A DNA stretch of 49,557 bases from Prevotella sp. UBA4268 (GCA_002395135.1 DGWC01000057.1:1-49557); one strand, 5' to 3'; counted from the stretch's first letter, positions 39,471 to 49,222 are shown. Numbers and translations: made by a program. The notes: a model not told the origin generated them from the sequence alone.

Positions 39471-41663
39471 ATGAGAGAATGCCCGAAGAAAACAATCCTG
39501 ACCATGATGTTCGTGGCCGTGGCGGCCACGATGTGGGGAGCAACCGACTATGTTCCGGAAAACTATGTGTGGACATCGCAGAGCAGCAACAGCAGCGAGT
39601 CGATGCCCTGCGGCGGCCACGATGTGGGTATGAACGTATGGGTGGAGGGGGGCGACGTGCTCTTCTACATCTCGCAGAGTGGCTGGTTCGACGAAAACAA
39701 CACGCTGCTGAAGGCTGGTCGCTGGCATTTGCACTTCGACAGCATGCCGTTTGAGGGCAGCGACTTCCGTCAGGTGCTCTGTCTGGACGAGGGTTGTATA
39801 TATATTATAGGTGGCGGCGTGCGCGTGCGGTTGTGGGCCGATGTGGAGACTTCTGCCGTGTTTGTGCGGTATGAACAGCCGAAGGCGGGCGGCATCACCT
39901 TGAGTTATGAGAGTTGGCGCCATCAGGACCGTCCGCTCACCAAGGCCGAATGCCAGCAGAGTTCGTATAAGTGGGTGGTGCCGGCAGATGCCGTGACGCG
40001 TGCCGACAGCATTGCCGCTCATGACGAAACGCTCGGTTTCTTTCATATCAACCGCGCACAGACGGTGTTCGACTTCACCTTGGCGCGTGAGAATATGCAG
40101 GCCGTGGCCGACGGGGTGTGGAATCCCATTGGCTCGCTGCGCATGGGCGGCATGATGACTGCACGGGGATTCCGCTTCAGCGGCACGAGCGAAGGCACCT
40201 ATGCCTCTACCGATTTCAAGGCGTGGAACTATAAGTCGCAGCGCAAGAAAGGCGACGTGGTTATTTCACTGAATGGCATTTCGCCCGCGCCCGAGGTTTC
40301 GATGAAGCGAAGCATCAGGTGGTGGCACCAGTATTGGCAGCGCAGTTGGATCACGACCGACAGCAAGGATGGCCGCGTGCAGGCCATGGTGCGCAACTAT
40401 GAACTGATGCGCTATCTGCTGGGATGCAACGCCTACGGGCAGTGGCCGTCGAAATTCAACGGCGGACTGTTCACCTTCGACCCCGTGTTTGCCGACGAAA
40501 AGGCTCCCTTCACGCCCGACTATCGCAAATGGGGCGGCGGCACCATGACGGCACAGAACCAGCGGCTGGTGTACTGGCCGATGCTGAAAAGCGGCGACTG
40601 TGACCTGATGCGCTCGCAGTTGGACACCTATCTGCGACTGCTGCCTGCTGCAGAACTGTGGACAAAGCATCACTGGGGTCATGGCGGTGCCTGCTTCTCG
40701 GAGCAACTGGAGAACTTCGGACTGCCCAATCCTGCCGAGTATGGCAAGCACAAGGAGGGCGATGACTGGGGCGTGGAGCGCAACGCGTGGCTCGAATATG
40801 AGTGGGACACGGCGCTGGAGTTCTGCATGATGGCCCTGATGGCTCACCGCTATGGCGGCATGGACATTGGCAAATACGAACCACTGGTGGAAAGTTGCCT
40901 GCGCTTCTTCGACGAGCACTATCAGTATCTGGCACGGCAACGCGGCGTGAAACCGCTCGACGGCGACGGCAGACTGATTCTTTTCCCCGGTTCGGGCTGC
41001 GAAACCTACAAGCAAACCTATAATTCGGCGAGCACCATTGCCGCCCTGCGCACCGTGAGTGCCGCCTATGCGCAATACCTGGCATCGGCAAAAACCGACG
41101 GGGCGCTACAGGAATGCTATGCCGACAGTCTGCTGAAACGGCTGCCCGACATCCCCCTGCGCACCATTCAGGGCGACACTTGCATTGCGCCGGCCGTGGT
41201 GTGGGCGCGCATCCAGAATGTGGAGACGCCGCAATTGTATCCCGTCTTCCCCTGGCGCGTGTATGGCTTGGGGCGCAACGGACTGGAAATTGCCCGAAAC
41301 ACCTATTGGAAAGATGGGCATGCTCTGGAGGTGCGCTCGTCGAAAGGGTGGAAACAAGACAATATATGGGCGGCCTGTTTGGGGCTTACCGACGAGGCCC
41401 GGCGGCTGAATGCGGAGAAACTGGCTGACGGTCCTTACCGCTTTCCGGCCTTCTGGGACCCGGGTTTCGACTGGGCTCCCGACCTGAACCGTGGCGGCAG
41501 TGGCATGATTGGCTTGCAGGAGATGCTCCTACAAGAGCAGCCCGACGGAGAACTGCTGCTTTTCCCGGCATGGCCCAAAGAGTGGAACGTAAGGTTCCGG
41601 CTGCGTGCCACCAACGGAAGAGTGGTGGAGGCTGAGATGAGAGAGGGTAGAGTGGTGAATTAG
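39471..41663 (+). CDS. Secreted DUF5703-type protein, putative (alpha/alpha)6 glycosidase
   Basis: The protein is 730 aa from the ATG at 39471 (MRECPKKTILTMMFVAVAAT, signal peptide). The N-terminal beta-rich domain has VWTSQSSNSSESMPCGGHDV, NVWVEGGDVLFYISQSGWFD and GRWHLHFD, the pattern I associate with DUF5703 proteins. From about residue 290 a helical domain follows, with RWWHQYWQRSWI, AYGQWPSKFNGGLFTFD and HHWGHGGACFSEQLENFG. DWGVERNAWLEYEWDTALEF and LFPGSGCETYKQTYNSAS come next, then GFDWAPDLNRGGSGMIGLQE. This layout resembles GH95-like (alpha/alpha)6 barrels. Activity is not established; the GH78 gene nearby suggests a rhamnose-containing substrate. Confidence 0.75.
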   Translation: MRECPKKTILTMMFVAVAATMWGATDYVPENYVWTSQSSNSSESMPCGGHDVGMNVWVEGGDVLFYISQSGWFDENNTLLKAGRWHLHFDSMPFEGSDFRQVLCLDEGCIYIIGGGVRVRLWADVETSAVFVRYEQPKAGGITLSYESWRHQDRPLTKAECQQSSYKWVVPADAVTRADSIAAHDETLGFFHINRAQTVFDFTLARENMQAVADGVWNPIGSLRMGGMMTARGFRFSGTSEGTYASTDFKAWNYKSQRKKGDVVISLNGISPAPEVSMKRSIRWWHQYWQRSWITTDSKDGRVQAMVRNYELMRYLLGCNAYGQWPSKFNGGLFTFDPVFADEKAPFTPDYRKWGGGTMTAQNQRLVYWPMLKSGDCDLMRSQLDTYLRLLPAAELWTKHHWGHGGACFSEQLENFGLPNPAEYGKHKEGDDWGVERNAWLEYEWDTALEFCMMALMAHRYGGMDIGKYEPLVESCLRFFDEHYQYLARQRGVKPLDGDGRLILFPGSGCETYKQTYNSASTIAALRTVSAAYAQYLASAKTDGALQECYADSLLKRLPDIPLRTIQGDTCIAPAVVWARIQNVETPQLYPVFPWRVYGLGRNGLEIARNTYWKDGHALEVRSSKGWKQDNIWAACLGLTDEARRLNAEKLADGPYRFPAFWDPGFDWAPDLNRGGSGMIGLQEMLLQEQPDGELLLFPAWPKEWNVRFRLRATNGRVVEAEMREGRVVN

Positions 41664-41741
41664 TACATGGCGCATGGTTTTTCGTTCTTGTTAATGAAAC
41701 AGGATGAGTGAAATCAGCGAATGAATATAAAGGCAAGCGAT

Positions 41742-44495
41742 ATGAAAAAGATGATGGGCGCGCTGCTGGCACTGCTGATGTGCATGCCGATGGCGGCACA
41801 GGAAATAAAGTATGGCGTTATACAGACTTCGTGCAACTATCAGCATGGCGACATGGCCATTGTTGATGGAAAGGCGCGCGTGAGTTGGCAGGTTGTTGAC
41901 ATTTGTGGCTTTTCCATACCAGAGGCTTATCAGATCATCGTGACCGAGCGCTTTAACGGCCGCGTGGTTTACGACAGCGGAAGGGTGATTTCTAAAGAGT
42001 CGCAACTGGTGGAGTTGCCTCCTCTGCCGTCCAATGAATACGGGTATAAATGGAAGGTGCGCCAATGGAACCTGCATGACAAGGGCCCAACACCATGGAG
42101 TCGCGAGCAGGTATTGCGCGTGGTGGATGAGAATACTGGGCGCGGAGCGCAGTGGATTGGTGCCATTTCGAAGAAAGATGCCCGGATTCCCGAAGGCAGA
42201 TGGAGCAATGCCGACTTCAAGAAAGACGAATTCAAACGGGCCTGGGCCGACGTGGACACGCTGAGCAGCAAGAGCATTGTGCTGCAGAAAGTGTTTCAGG
42301 CGCGCCGCCGTGTGGTGGATGCTGTGGTGTATGTGAGCGGACTGGGCCATTATGAGATGAGCATCAACGGCAGCAAGGTGGGCGACAGCGAGTTTGCACC
42401 GCTATGGAGCGAGTATTCGAAGACCGTATATTATAATGTGTATGACGTGACCGACATGCTCCGTCAGGGCGGCAACGACATCCATGTGCTGTTGGGCAAT
42501 GGCATGTTCAACGTGCAGCGCATGGGACGATACACCAAGTTGCAAACCAGTTTCGGCGCACCGCAGTTGTGGTTGTGCATGAAAGTGAGTTACGATGACG
42601 GCACGCACGAGGAACTGCTGAGTGACCGAACATGGCAGTGGCGGTTGAGTGCCATCACCTTCAACAGCATCTATGGCGGAGAGTCGTATGATGCAAGTCT
42701 CGAAGGTAAAGGCTCTTTGCGTCAGGCTGCCGTGGTGGAAGGGCCCGGCGGCGTGCTGCGCGCACAGACGGCTCCGCCGGTGAAGGTGATGGAATACTAT
42801 TCCGATTCACCACTCTTGACGGCTTCTTTTCCCGCCCGCGATTCACTGGCTGCGGCTTCTGCCAAGACCAAGCGCGAGATTCATCCGTCGGTTTTTGTGT
42901 GCGACATGAAGCAAAACCTGGCCGGATTCCCGCAAATCACCGTTTCGGGCAAGCGCGGACAGAAGGTCACGCTGCTGGTGTCGGAACGTCTCACCCCGCA
43001 GGGCGTGTGCGACCAGTCGCAGACAGGCCGTCAGCATTACTATGAATACACGCTGAAGGGCGACGGCTTGGAGACATGGCATCCGCGTTTCTCTTATTAT
43101 GGATTCCGCTATATTCAGGTGGAAGGAGCCGTTCCCGAAGGTCGCGACAACCCGGACGATCTGCCCGTGATGCATGATTTGAAGAGTTGCTTTGTGTATA
43201 ACTCGGCCGAGGAAACCTCTTCTTTCTGGTGCGACAACGACCTTTTCAACAAAACTCACCGGCTGATAGAGCGCGCCGAGCGCAGCAACATGCAGGCCGT
43301 GCTCACCGATTGTCCGCACCGAGAGAAGTTAGGGTGGCTGGAACAAGACCATCTGAACGGTCCCTCCTTGTTGTTTAATTATGACATGGGAGCCTATATC
43401 CCGAAGATAATCCGCGACATCGTGGACACGCAGAAGCCCAACGGCATGGTGCCGACCACGGCTCCGCAGTATGTAAGTTTCGGCAATCTCTTCGACGATT
43501 CGCCCGAATGGGGATCCACGCTCATCATCCTGCCATTTATGTATTACGACTTCTATGGCGACAGCACGCTGATTACGGACAACTACGAGCCGATGCGCCG
43601 CTATGTGGACTACCTCACATCGCGGTCGGAAGACGGAATTGTGAGCCATGGCTTAGGCGATTGGTATGACTACGGACCGTGGCGCGCCGGCTTTTCCAAG
43701 AACACGCCGGTGCCTTTGGTGGCCACTGCCCATTATATCTACGACCTGCAACTGATAACCGATGCTGCCCGCATGGTGGGAAATGAGGCCGATGTGGAGA
43801 AATACAGTCAGCGTTACAACGAGGTGGTGGCCGCTTTCAACCGCCATTTCTATAAGCCCGACTCCTGCTATTACGGTTCGGGCAGCCAGACCAGCAACGC
43901 GCTTCCGCTGTTCCTCGGCATTGCCGGTGAGAACAAAGAGGCGGTGCTGCAAAGCCTGATCAACGACATTCATGCGCATGGCGACCGCCTGACAACGGGC
44001 GATGTGGGCAACCGCTATCTGTTCCGTGTGCTGGCCGACAACGGACAGAATGAACTGCTGTATAAAATGCTCAACCATTATGAAACGCCCGGCTATGGTT
44101 TCCAGTTGCAGCAGGGTGCCACCACGCTTACCGAGCAATGGGATCCGCGCCAGGGCTCTTCGTGGAACCACTTCATGATGGGGCAGATTGACGAATGGTT
44201 CTTCCGCACCATTATCGGCTTCAATCAGAAACCCGGCACGCACGGCATGCGACATCTGATGATTCATCCGCACTTCGTGGGCGACATCAAGGCGATTAAC
44301 GGAACCTTCCACACTCCTTATGGGGAAGTGAAGATATCGTTGAAGAAAGGATATAAGGGGTTGCCTGAAGGCAAGATAACGGTTCCAAGCGGGTGCACGC
44401 TACACTATTATGACCCGCTGTCAAACGAGTGGTCAGAGAAAAGCGGTGCCAGCACCTACCTTATCTATTATGTCAGTTCTACGGCTCGTCCGTGA
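41742..44495 (+). CDS. Secreted GH78 alpha-L-rhamnosidase
   Basis: The protein is 917 aa from ATG 41742, giving the signal peptide MKKMMGALLALLMCMPMAA; ATG 41721 would add seven residues. Domain order is an N-terminal fibronectin-like domain (VSWQVVDICGFSIPEAYQII), a jelly-roll domain with FQARRRVVDAVVYVSGLGHY and NGSKVGDSEFAPLWSEYSK, the (alpha/alpha)6 catalytic barrel and a C-terminal beta domain with GTHGMRHLMIHP. The family catalytic motif is visible as DCPHREKLGWLEQD starting at Asp523, with WDPRQGSSWNHFMMG further on. GH78 enzymes remove terminal alpha-L-rhamnose. With GH106 and GH2 it supports a rhamnogalacturonan or similar target. It follows the DUF5703-type gene by about 80 bp. Confidence 0.93.
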   Translation: MKKMMGALLALLMCMPMAAQEIKYGVIQTSCNYQHGDMAIVDGKARVSWQVVDICGFSIPEAYQIIVTERFNGRVVYDSGRVISKESQLVELPPLPSNEYGYKWKVRQWNLHDKGPTPWSREQVLRVVDENTGRGAQWIGAISKKDARIPEGRWSNADFKKDEFKRAWADVDTLSSKSIVLQKVFQARRRVVDAVVYVSGLGHYEMSINGSKVGDSEFAPLWSEYSKTVYYNVYDVTDMLRQGGNDIHVLLGNGMFNVQRMGRYTKLQTSFGAPQLWLCMKVSYDDGTHEELLSDRTWQWRLSAITFNSIYGGESYDASLEGKGSLRQAAVVEGPGGVLRAQTAPPVKVMEYYSDSPLLTASFPARDSLAAASAKTKREIHPSVFVCDMKQNLAGFPQITVSGKRGQKVTLLVSERLTPQGVCDQSQTGRQHYYEYTLKGDGLETWHPRFSYYGFRYIQVEGAVPEGRDNPDDLPVMHDLKSCFVYNSAEETSSFWCDNDLFNKTHRLIERAERSNMQAVLTDCPHREKLGWLEQDHLNGPSLLFNYDMGAYIPKIIRDIVDTQKPNGMVPTTAPQYVSFGNLFDDSPEWGSTLIILPFMYYDFYGDSTLITDNYEPMRRYVDYLTSRSEDGIVSHGLGDWYDYGPWRAGFSKNTPVPLVATAHYIYDLQLITDAARMVGNEADVEKYSQRYNEVVAAFNRHFYKPDSCYYGSGSQTSNALPLFLGIAGENKEAVLQSLINDIHAHGDRLTTGDVGNRYLFRVLADNGQNELLYKMLNHYETPGYGFQLQQGATTLTEQWDPRQGSSWNHFMMGQIDEWFFRTIIGFNQKPGTHGMRHLMIHPHFVGDIKAINGTFHTPYGEVKISLKKGYKGLPEGKITVPSGCTLHYYDPLSNEWSEKSGASTYLIYYVSSTARP

Positions 44496-44558
44496 AACGA
44501 GAAGAATGATTCCATTTTATGAAGATGGCGGTGATTACAAACTAAAGAATAAACTACA

Positions 44559-47081
44559 ATGAAAAAAATAATTCTACTGATGATGGCGTTGGGGTTGGTG
44601 CATTTTGCAAATGCGCAGAACTACACATCGCTTGATTCCAAAAACAAGATTGTTTTTCAAGGAGACAAGATTGTGTACGAAGGACAGACCATTGTGCTCG
44701 GACCTAAGACATTGTTTCTCGATGGACAGTTGTCGGATGCAGAGGCCGACAAGTTTCCTTATGTGTTCAACACTTTCCAGAAAGCGGCGGCTCAGTTTGC
44801 CGACGGCACCGAGCAGCAACCGATGACGCTCTACATAGCACCTTGGGTATATTGGATTGACGACCCCGATGACCCCGCTATTCGACGTGGAGAGAACGGG
44901 CATCAGCCTTTCGGTATGGTGGTAAGATGCCAGCATCTGCATCTCATTGGCCTGAATCCCGATGCGCAGAACATCGTGTTGGCCGCCCAGCGCGGGCAGA
45001 CACAGGGTGCCATCGGCAACTTCCAGATGTTTGATTTCTATGGCGACGGACTGACCATCAAGAACATGACGCTGGGCAATTATTGCAATGTAGACCTGGA
45101 TTATCCGCTCAAGCCCTCGCTGAGCCGCAAGATGCGCATGCCCGCCATTACGCAGGCTCATGTGGCAGGCTGCCACGGCGACAAGGCTTTTGCTCAGAAT
45201 GTGCGGTTCATCAGCCGTTTGAACATGACTCCGCTGAGCGGTGCCAAGCGTCTGTTGTTCGACCATTGTCACATGGAGAGCACCGACGATGCGCTGGCAA
45301 GCACTGGTGTCTATCTGCATTGCACGCTCGATTTCTACGGGCAGAAGCCGTTCTGGAGCAGCGACCGCTGCGGAGCGGTGTTCCTTGACTGCGACTTCTC
45401 GGTATGCCACGACGAAGAGCGCACGTATTTCTGCAAGGCCATCGCGCCCATCAACCTGGTTGACTGCCGTTTCCACTGCGATCATTTCTTATATGCCGGC
45501 TATACTCACACACCGTCAGACTGGCTTCGTTCTTATCAATATCACGTCACGATGAACGAGCAGCCCTATTTCGTGGGGGCAGAGAAACCGTATAACACCA
45601 TTTGCATGGAGCAGCGAAACCTGCTGGGTGCCTATCGGTTGAGCGAAGGAGAGAAGACTGTTTACAATACTTACAACCTGCTGCGCGGTGAAGACAACTG
45701 GGATCCGATGGGCATACGCCAGACGGTGGAGCGCATCGGGAAGCGCGACGGCAGGGACTATACCAACATGGCAACGGCTCTGTTGGTTACTCCGCGCGAA
45801 AATGAACTGCAGACAGGCGGAAACAATGTCACGCTGAAGGCAGAACTGATGCGCCACAGCGGTTATCCGCTGAACAACCAACAGGTGCACTGGCGCGTGG
45901 AACCGGGCAAGGAGAAATATGTAAAACTCTCTGCCAAGGAAGGCACGGAATGCGTGGTAACCCCTCTTTTGGACGAAGATAATCCCGTACATGTCAATGT
46001 CATTGCCTATACCGATGACGGACTGGAAGGCTGTGCCGAAATGAATATCAAGCCGGCATTCGTTGAGCCGCCGGTGTTTACAGCCAAGCCCCGACTGACT
46101 ATCGCAAAGGGAATGGCACGCGTGGACTATCAGTTGAATCTGAATGGCCGCAAAGACCAGTCGCTCATTACGTGGTATCGCATCAAGGACGGCAGGCAGA
46201 TTCCTGTTTCCGTGAGCCGTCTCGACCAGCCAGAATATACTTATCCGCTCCGTCCAGAGGATGTGGGCTATCGCCTGGCGGTGAAAGTGGAGCCCAAGCA
46301 TCTGCGCTGTCTGCCGGGGAAAGCGGTGGAAATAGAGTCGAAGGCTGCCGTGAAGAAGAGTCAGGTGACTGGTTCGGATACTTATGAGACCGACTTCCAG
46401 AGCTTCCCCACCACTGTTCAGCAGGAACTGATTCCCGGTTTCTGGACCGTTGACAGTTACAAGCCTGCCGATACGAATGAATATGGTTGGACCGTAGACC
46501 CAGCCAAGGAGTACTGGTATTACGGCGAAGGCATCAACGGATGCGTGGGAACCGGCCTCTATGGCATCGACCAGGGCGCGCGTCTGCTCTATACGCCGCT
46601 TGCAGGAAACTACGGCAGCCAGTGGCTCACGCTGCATATCGATCCCAGTAAGACCGCCGGCCAGGGATTCTCCAGTGCTCGCCAGCAATACTTGGACATC
46701 TATCTGAAGTACGACACCCGCACGCTGACGGGCTATGGCCTGCGCATTATCCGCACCACCAAGTACCATAATGCCGTCGATTTCCTGCTCATCCGTAGCG
46801 AAAAGGGCATTGTTACGCCGATCTCAGAACCCGTTTCCAGCATCTGCTATATTACCAATTGCACGGTAACGTTGACTGCTGAGGGGAACCGCCTGACTGC
46901 CCATGCCGAAACCACATCGCCCATGCAGAAGGTTTCCGACCCTAATCTGAAGCCAACGGTTGACCTGAGTGCGGAAATCAACCCTAACGGCAACGGCGGA
47001 TATGGTGTGATGTATACCGGCAATGCCGGCGAAGGTGCCAACATGCTGCACCGACTGAAAGTGAAGACAGAATGCAAGTGA
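44559..47081 (+). CDS. Secreted right-handed beta-helix protein, pectinesterase/pectate-lyase-like
   Basis: This 840-aa protein has a signal peptide (MKKIILLMMALGLVHFANA). Residues about 40-340 look like a parallel beta-helix of the pectin-enzyme type. Segments include FNTFQKAAAQFADGTEQQPM, TLYIAPWVYWIDD, GLTIKNMTLGNYCNVD, KRLLFDHCHMESTDDALAS and GAVFLDCDFSVCHDEERTYF. Residues about 430-620 look like two immunoglobulin-like domains, and the C-terminal part (from about 630) like a concanavalin-type sugar-binding domain. The canonical pectin methylesterase QDT and DFIFG motifs are not seen, so a plain CE8 call is not supported; a lyase, a polygalacturonase-like enzyme or a new family is possible. 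It shares 10 bp with the next gene. Confidence 0.7.
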   Translation: MKKIILLMMALGLVHFANAQNYTSLDSKNKIVFQGDKIVYEGQTIVLGPKTLFLDGQLSDAEADKFPYVFNTFQKAAAQFADGTEQQPMTLYIAPWVYWIDDPDDPAIRRGENGHQPFGMVVRCQHLHLIGLNPDAQNIVLAAQRGQTQGAIGNFQMFDFYGDGLTIKNMTLGNYCNVDLDYPLKPSLSRKMRMPAITQAHVAGCHGDKAFAQNVRFISRLNMTPLSGAKRLLFDHCHMESTDDALASTGVYLHCTLDFYGQKPFWSSDRCGAVFLDCDFSVCHDEERTYFCKAIAPINLVDCRFHCDHFLYAGYTHTPSDWLRSYQYHVTMNEQPYFVGAEKPYNTICMEQRNLLGAYRLSEGEKTVYNTYNLLRGEDNWDPMGIRQTVERIGKRDGRDYTNMATALLVTPRENELQTGGNNVTLKAELMRHSGYPLNNQQVHWRVEPGKEKYVKLSAKEGTECVVTPLLDEDNPVHVNVIAYTDDGLEGCAEMNIKPAFVEPPVFTAKPRLTIAKGMARVDYQLNLNGRKDQSLITWYRIKDGRQIPVSVSRLDQPEYTYPLRPEDVGYRLAVKVEPKHLRCLPGKAVEIESKAAVKKSQVTGSDTYETDFQSFPTTVQQELIPGFWTVDSYKPADTNEYGWTVDPAKEYWYYGEGINGCVGTGLYGIDQGARLLYTPLAGNYGSQWLTLHIDPSKTAGQGFSSARQQYLDIYLKYDTRTLTGYGLRIIRTTKYHNAVDFLLIRSEKGIVTPISEPVSSICYITNCTVTLTAEGNRLTAHAETTSPMQKVSDPNLKPTVDLSAEINPNGNGGYGVMYTGNAGEGANMLHRLKVKTECK

Positions 47082-48547
47082 AGAACAGCAATACGATTTT
47101 GAGGGAGGATTGGAGTGTTTTCGTCATTCTAATCCTCACTCCGCTATTGCTATACCTTGTGTCTGCCATCCTGCCCACGCACGATGACTGGGCCTCGCTG
47201 ACGCGCCCCACATTCGAATCCCTTTTCACCAAAGAGCGATTCTTTTTCTATGGCAGCCACTGGCGGCCGTTTGATTCCATCATCGGCTATGTGGCCGGTC
47301 GCCATCCGCAGTCGCTCTTTCCCGCTTTCCATCATGTGCTCGTCGTCATTGGCCACGCCGTGTGCTCCTTGTCGGTGCTCCGCTTGCTGAAGGTGCTTCG
47401 GTTCAGCGCGCCGGCACGCAACCTGGCCGCAGTGTTTTTCTTCATCACGCCGGCAGCCATGGCCACGGTTAGTGCCGTGGATAGTCAGAACCAAGTCTAT
47501 GCGCTCGTCTTCGGCATCCTCTCCTTTTTGCTGTATGTCAGGGTGAAAAGGAGGAAGTATATCCTTTGGGCCGTCTGTATCTTCCTTTCCGCTTTATGGA
47601 AAGAAAACGGCCTGATGTGGGCGCTCGTCTGCCCGTTGCTGGCCTATGGCTTTGACTTCATCGACCGGAAGACGTTGCGGAAAGACCTGCTGGCCGGCAT
47701 CATCATCATGGCGGTCTATGCCCTTGCCATCGTCTTGCAGCCGAAAGACGTGGCCATTCATCCCGAATACGTTCCCGATTTGATAAAGGTGATGAAGAAC
47801 ATGGTGAAATTCCTGTTCACCTCTTTCGTCACTGTCGACTATGTTTATCTGCTCCATCAGCCCCATCGCAACCTCTTACTGGCCGCTTTCACCTTTCTCA
47901 TGTCTTTGCCTTTCCTTTTCTGTCTCCTGCATGGCAACGCGAAAGTGTTGGCAGGGAAGAAGATGCTCACTGTGGTGGTTTGCCTGATGATTGCCGTCGC
48001 ACCCCATCTTTTCACCGTTTTCAGCATGATGCACACCTATGCGGGCCTTGCCATGATAGCCGTTATGGTGGCCTTGTTGGCGGAGTCGGGCCGTCATCGC
48101 CGTCATCTGATGCTGTGCTTTTTGTTGTTTGTCATCGATGCCGTTGCCATTGATGTTCATCTGATTGGCGAGTCCATCCACTCGGGACTTGTCGGTAAGA
48201 GCATGGCTGTTGAGGCTGTCACAAAGACTGGAAAGCCGGTGAGGCGCGTCTTTGTGGTGATCATCGAGGACGATTACCCTAAACTGTCCTCCTTCTGCGT
48301 GATTCCCAGCGAGGCTTTCGGCTGGGGACTGGCAGCCCGACACGAAACCAACTACCAATGGCCACAGGCCATAAGCGACACCACACTCCTGCGTTCACGC
48401 CATGCCAGAGACGAGGCCATGCGGCTGGGAATGGAGAAACTTGCTGCGGATTCTTTCGATTGTGTCTGGATTGTTGACCACGAAAAGGTGGACGTGTTGC
48501 AGAAAGGTGAAGGCGGCAACCAACAGTCAACGACTGATTATAAATAG
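47072..48547 (+). CDS. Polytopic GT-C-like inner-membrane protein
   Basis: This 491-aa protein has about ten hydrophobic segments, among them VFVILILTPLLLYLVSAIL, NLAAVFFFITPAAMATVSAV, LLAGIIIMAVYALAIVL and LLLAAFTFLMSLPFLFCLL. An early acidic pair in ILPTHDDWASL lies after the first helix, where GT-C glycosyltransferases carry the catalytic acid. A C-terminal soluble region of about 110 residues follows. It resembles uncharacterised membrane glycosyltransferase-like proteins, which use polyprenyl-linked sugars. Substrate and activity are unknown. The start codon lies inside the end of the beta-helix gene (10-bp overlap, different frame), which implies translational coupling. Its stop overlaps the convergent WbqC-family gene by 10 bp. 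Confidence 0.7.
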   Translation: MQVKNSNTILREDWSVFVILILTPLLLYLVSAILPTHDDWASLTRPTFESLFTKERFFFYGSHWRPFDSIIGYVAGRHPQSLFPAFHHVLVVIGHAVCSLSVLRLLKVLRFSAPARNLAAVFFFITPAAMATVSAVDSQNQVYALVFGILSFLLYVRVKRRKYILWAVCIFLSALWKENGLMWALVCPLLAYGFDFIDRKTLRKDLLAGIIIMAVYALAIVLQPKDVAIHPEYVPDLIKVMKNMVKFLFTSFVTVDYVYLLHQPHRNLLLAAFTFLMSLPFLFCLLHGNAKVLAGKKMLTVVVCLMIAVAPHLFTVFSMMHTYAGLAMIAVMVALLAESGRHRRHLMLCFLLFVIDAVAIDVHLIGESIHSGLVGKSMAVEAVTKTGKPVRRVFVVIIEDDYPKLSSFCVIPSEAFGWGLAARHETNYQWPQAISDTTLLRSRHARDEAMRLGMEKLAADSFDCVWIVDHEKVDVLQKGEGGNQQSTTDYK

Positions 48548-49200
48548 AGAACGCTCTCGTTGCCTTCGTTGAAGAGCAGGTCGAGGATGGAAAGGTTGGG
48601 CAGGAATCCGTGTTTCTGCCGATAAACCTGATAATACGGCCTTGCCTCAAACTCATTATCAGGTGCGGGATGCTTCGGTTGGATGGCCTCGCGGAAGTCG
48701 GCGAGTGGTGTTTGTCGGCAGGAATCCGCTGGTTCGTCATCATCAGGTGCCTGCTGTCCGTAGGCCGTGGTCAGTTGGATGTTTGGCCGGATGTCCAGCA
48801 GTTCGCACATTTTCTCAGTGATGGCGAGGTTAAAGTCGAGCAGGAATTCCCACTTTTTCTCGAAAAACGGGCGCAGGTCGTCAACATAATAGTCGAAGAA
48901 AGGGCTCTCTCCGTATGCGCTCTGCAAGGCATACCAATGCAGATGGCGCCAGTTGCCGTGGTCAGAAATCCGTATGTCGCGCATCTTTTGCGATGCCTGA
49001 GGCATGTTGCCCGTGGCGGTATGCTCAATGGGAATAGACAAAGTCTGCGTGCCATGCGTGGTGGCGATGACACAGCGGTTGCGAAATGTCTGCTTGATAA
49101 AACTATCATGCTGTTCTATCAAGCAGACATCATATCTGTTTAACTTCTGGTACCACTGCACGGGACCGAAATAAGTGGAGGAAAGCAGGCAGCAGTTCAT
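48538..49200 (-). CDS. WbqC-family protein
   Basis: The protein is 220 aa from the ATG at 49200 (MNCCLLSSTYFGPVQWYQKL). The frame continues upstream to 49371, but that part overlaps the signal peptidase gene. WbqC-family features are the N-terminal TYFGPVQWYQKL, then CLIEQHDSFIKQTFRNRC, LSIPIEH, WRHLHWYALQSAYGESPFFD and the C-terminal LPNLSILDLLFNEG. The family has a conserved fold and is often found in O-antigen or glycan clusters, but also next to signal peptidase genes in Bacteroidales. Its activity is not established. It begins 22 bp after the lepB stop, consistent with co-transcription. Confidence 0.9.
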   Translation of the reverse strand: MNCCLLSSTYFGPVQWYQKLNRYDVCLIEQHDSFIKQTFRNRCVIATTHGTQTLSIPIEHTATGNMPQASQKMRDIRISDHGNWRHLHWYALQSAYGESPFFDYYVDDLRPFFEKKWEFLLDFNLAITEKMCELLDIRPNIQLTTAYGQQAPDDDEPADSCRQTPLADFREAIQPKHPAPDNEFEARPYYQVYRQKHGFLPNLSILDLLFNEGNESVLYL

Positions 49201-49222
49201 GTTAGCGGCACATTCCTGACGG

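Noticed and set aside
44533..44543. GATTACAAACT before the beta-helix gene as a third copy of the GH2/GH106 motif
   Set aside because: Only part of the first block matches, and AGTCTTTATCATA does not follow at the 10-bp distance.
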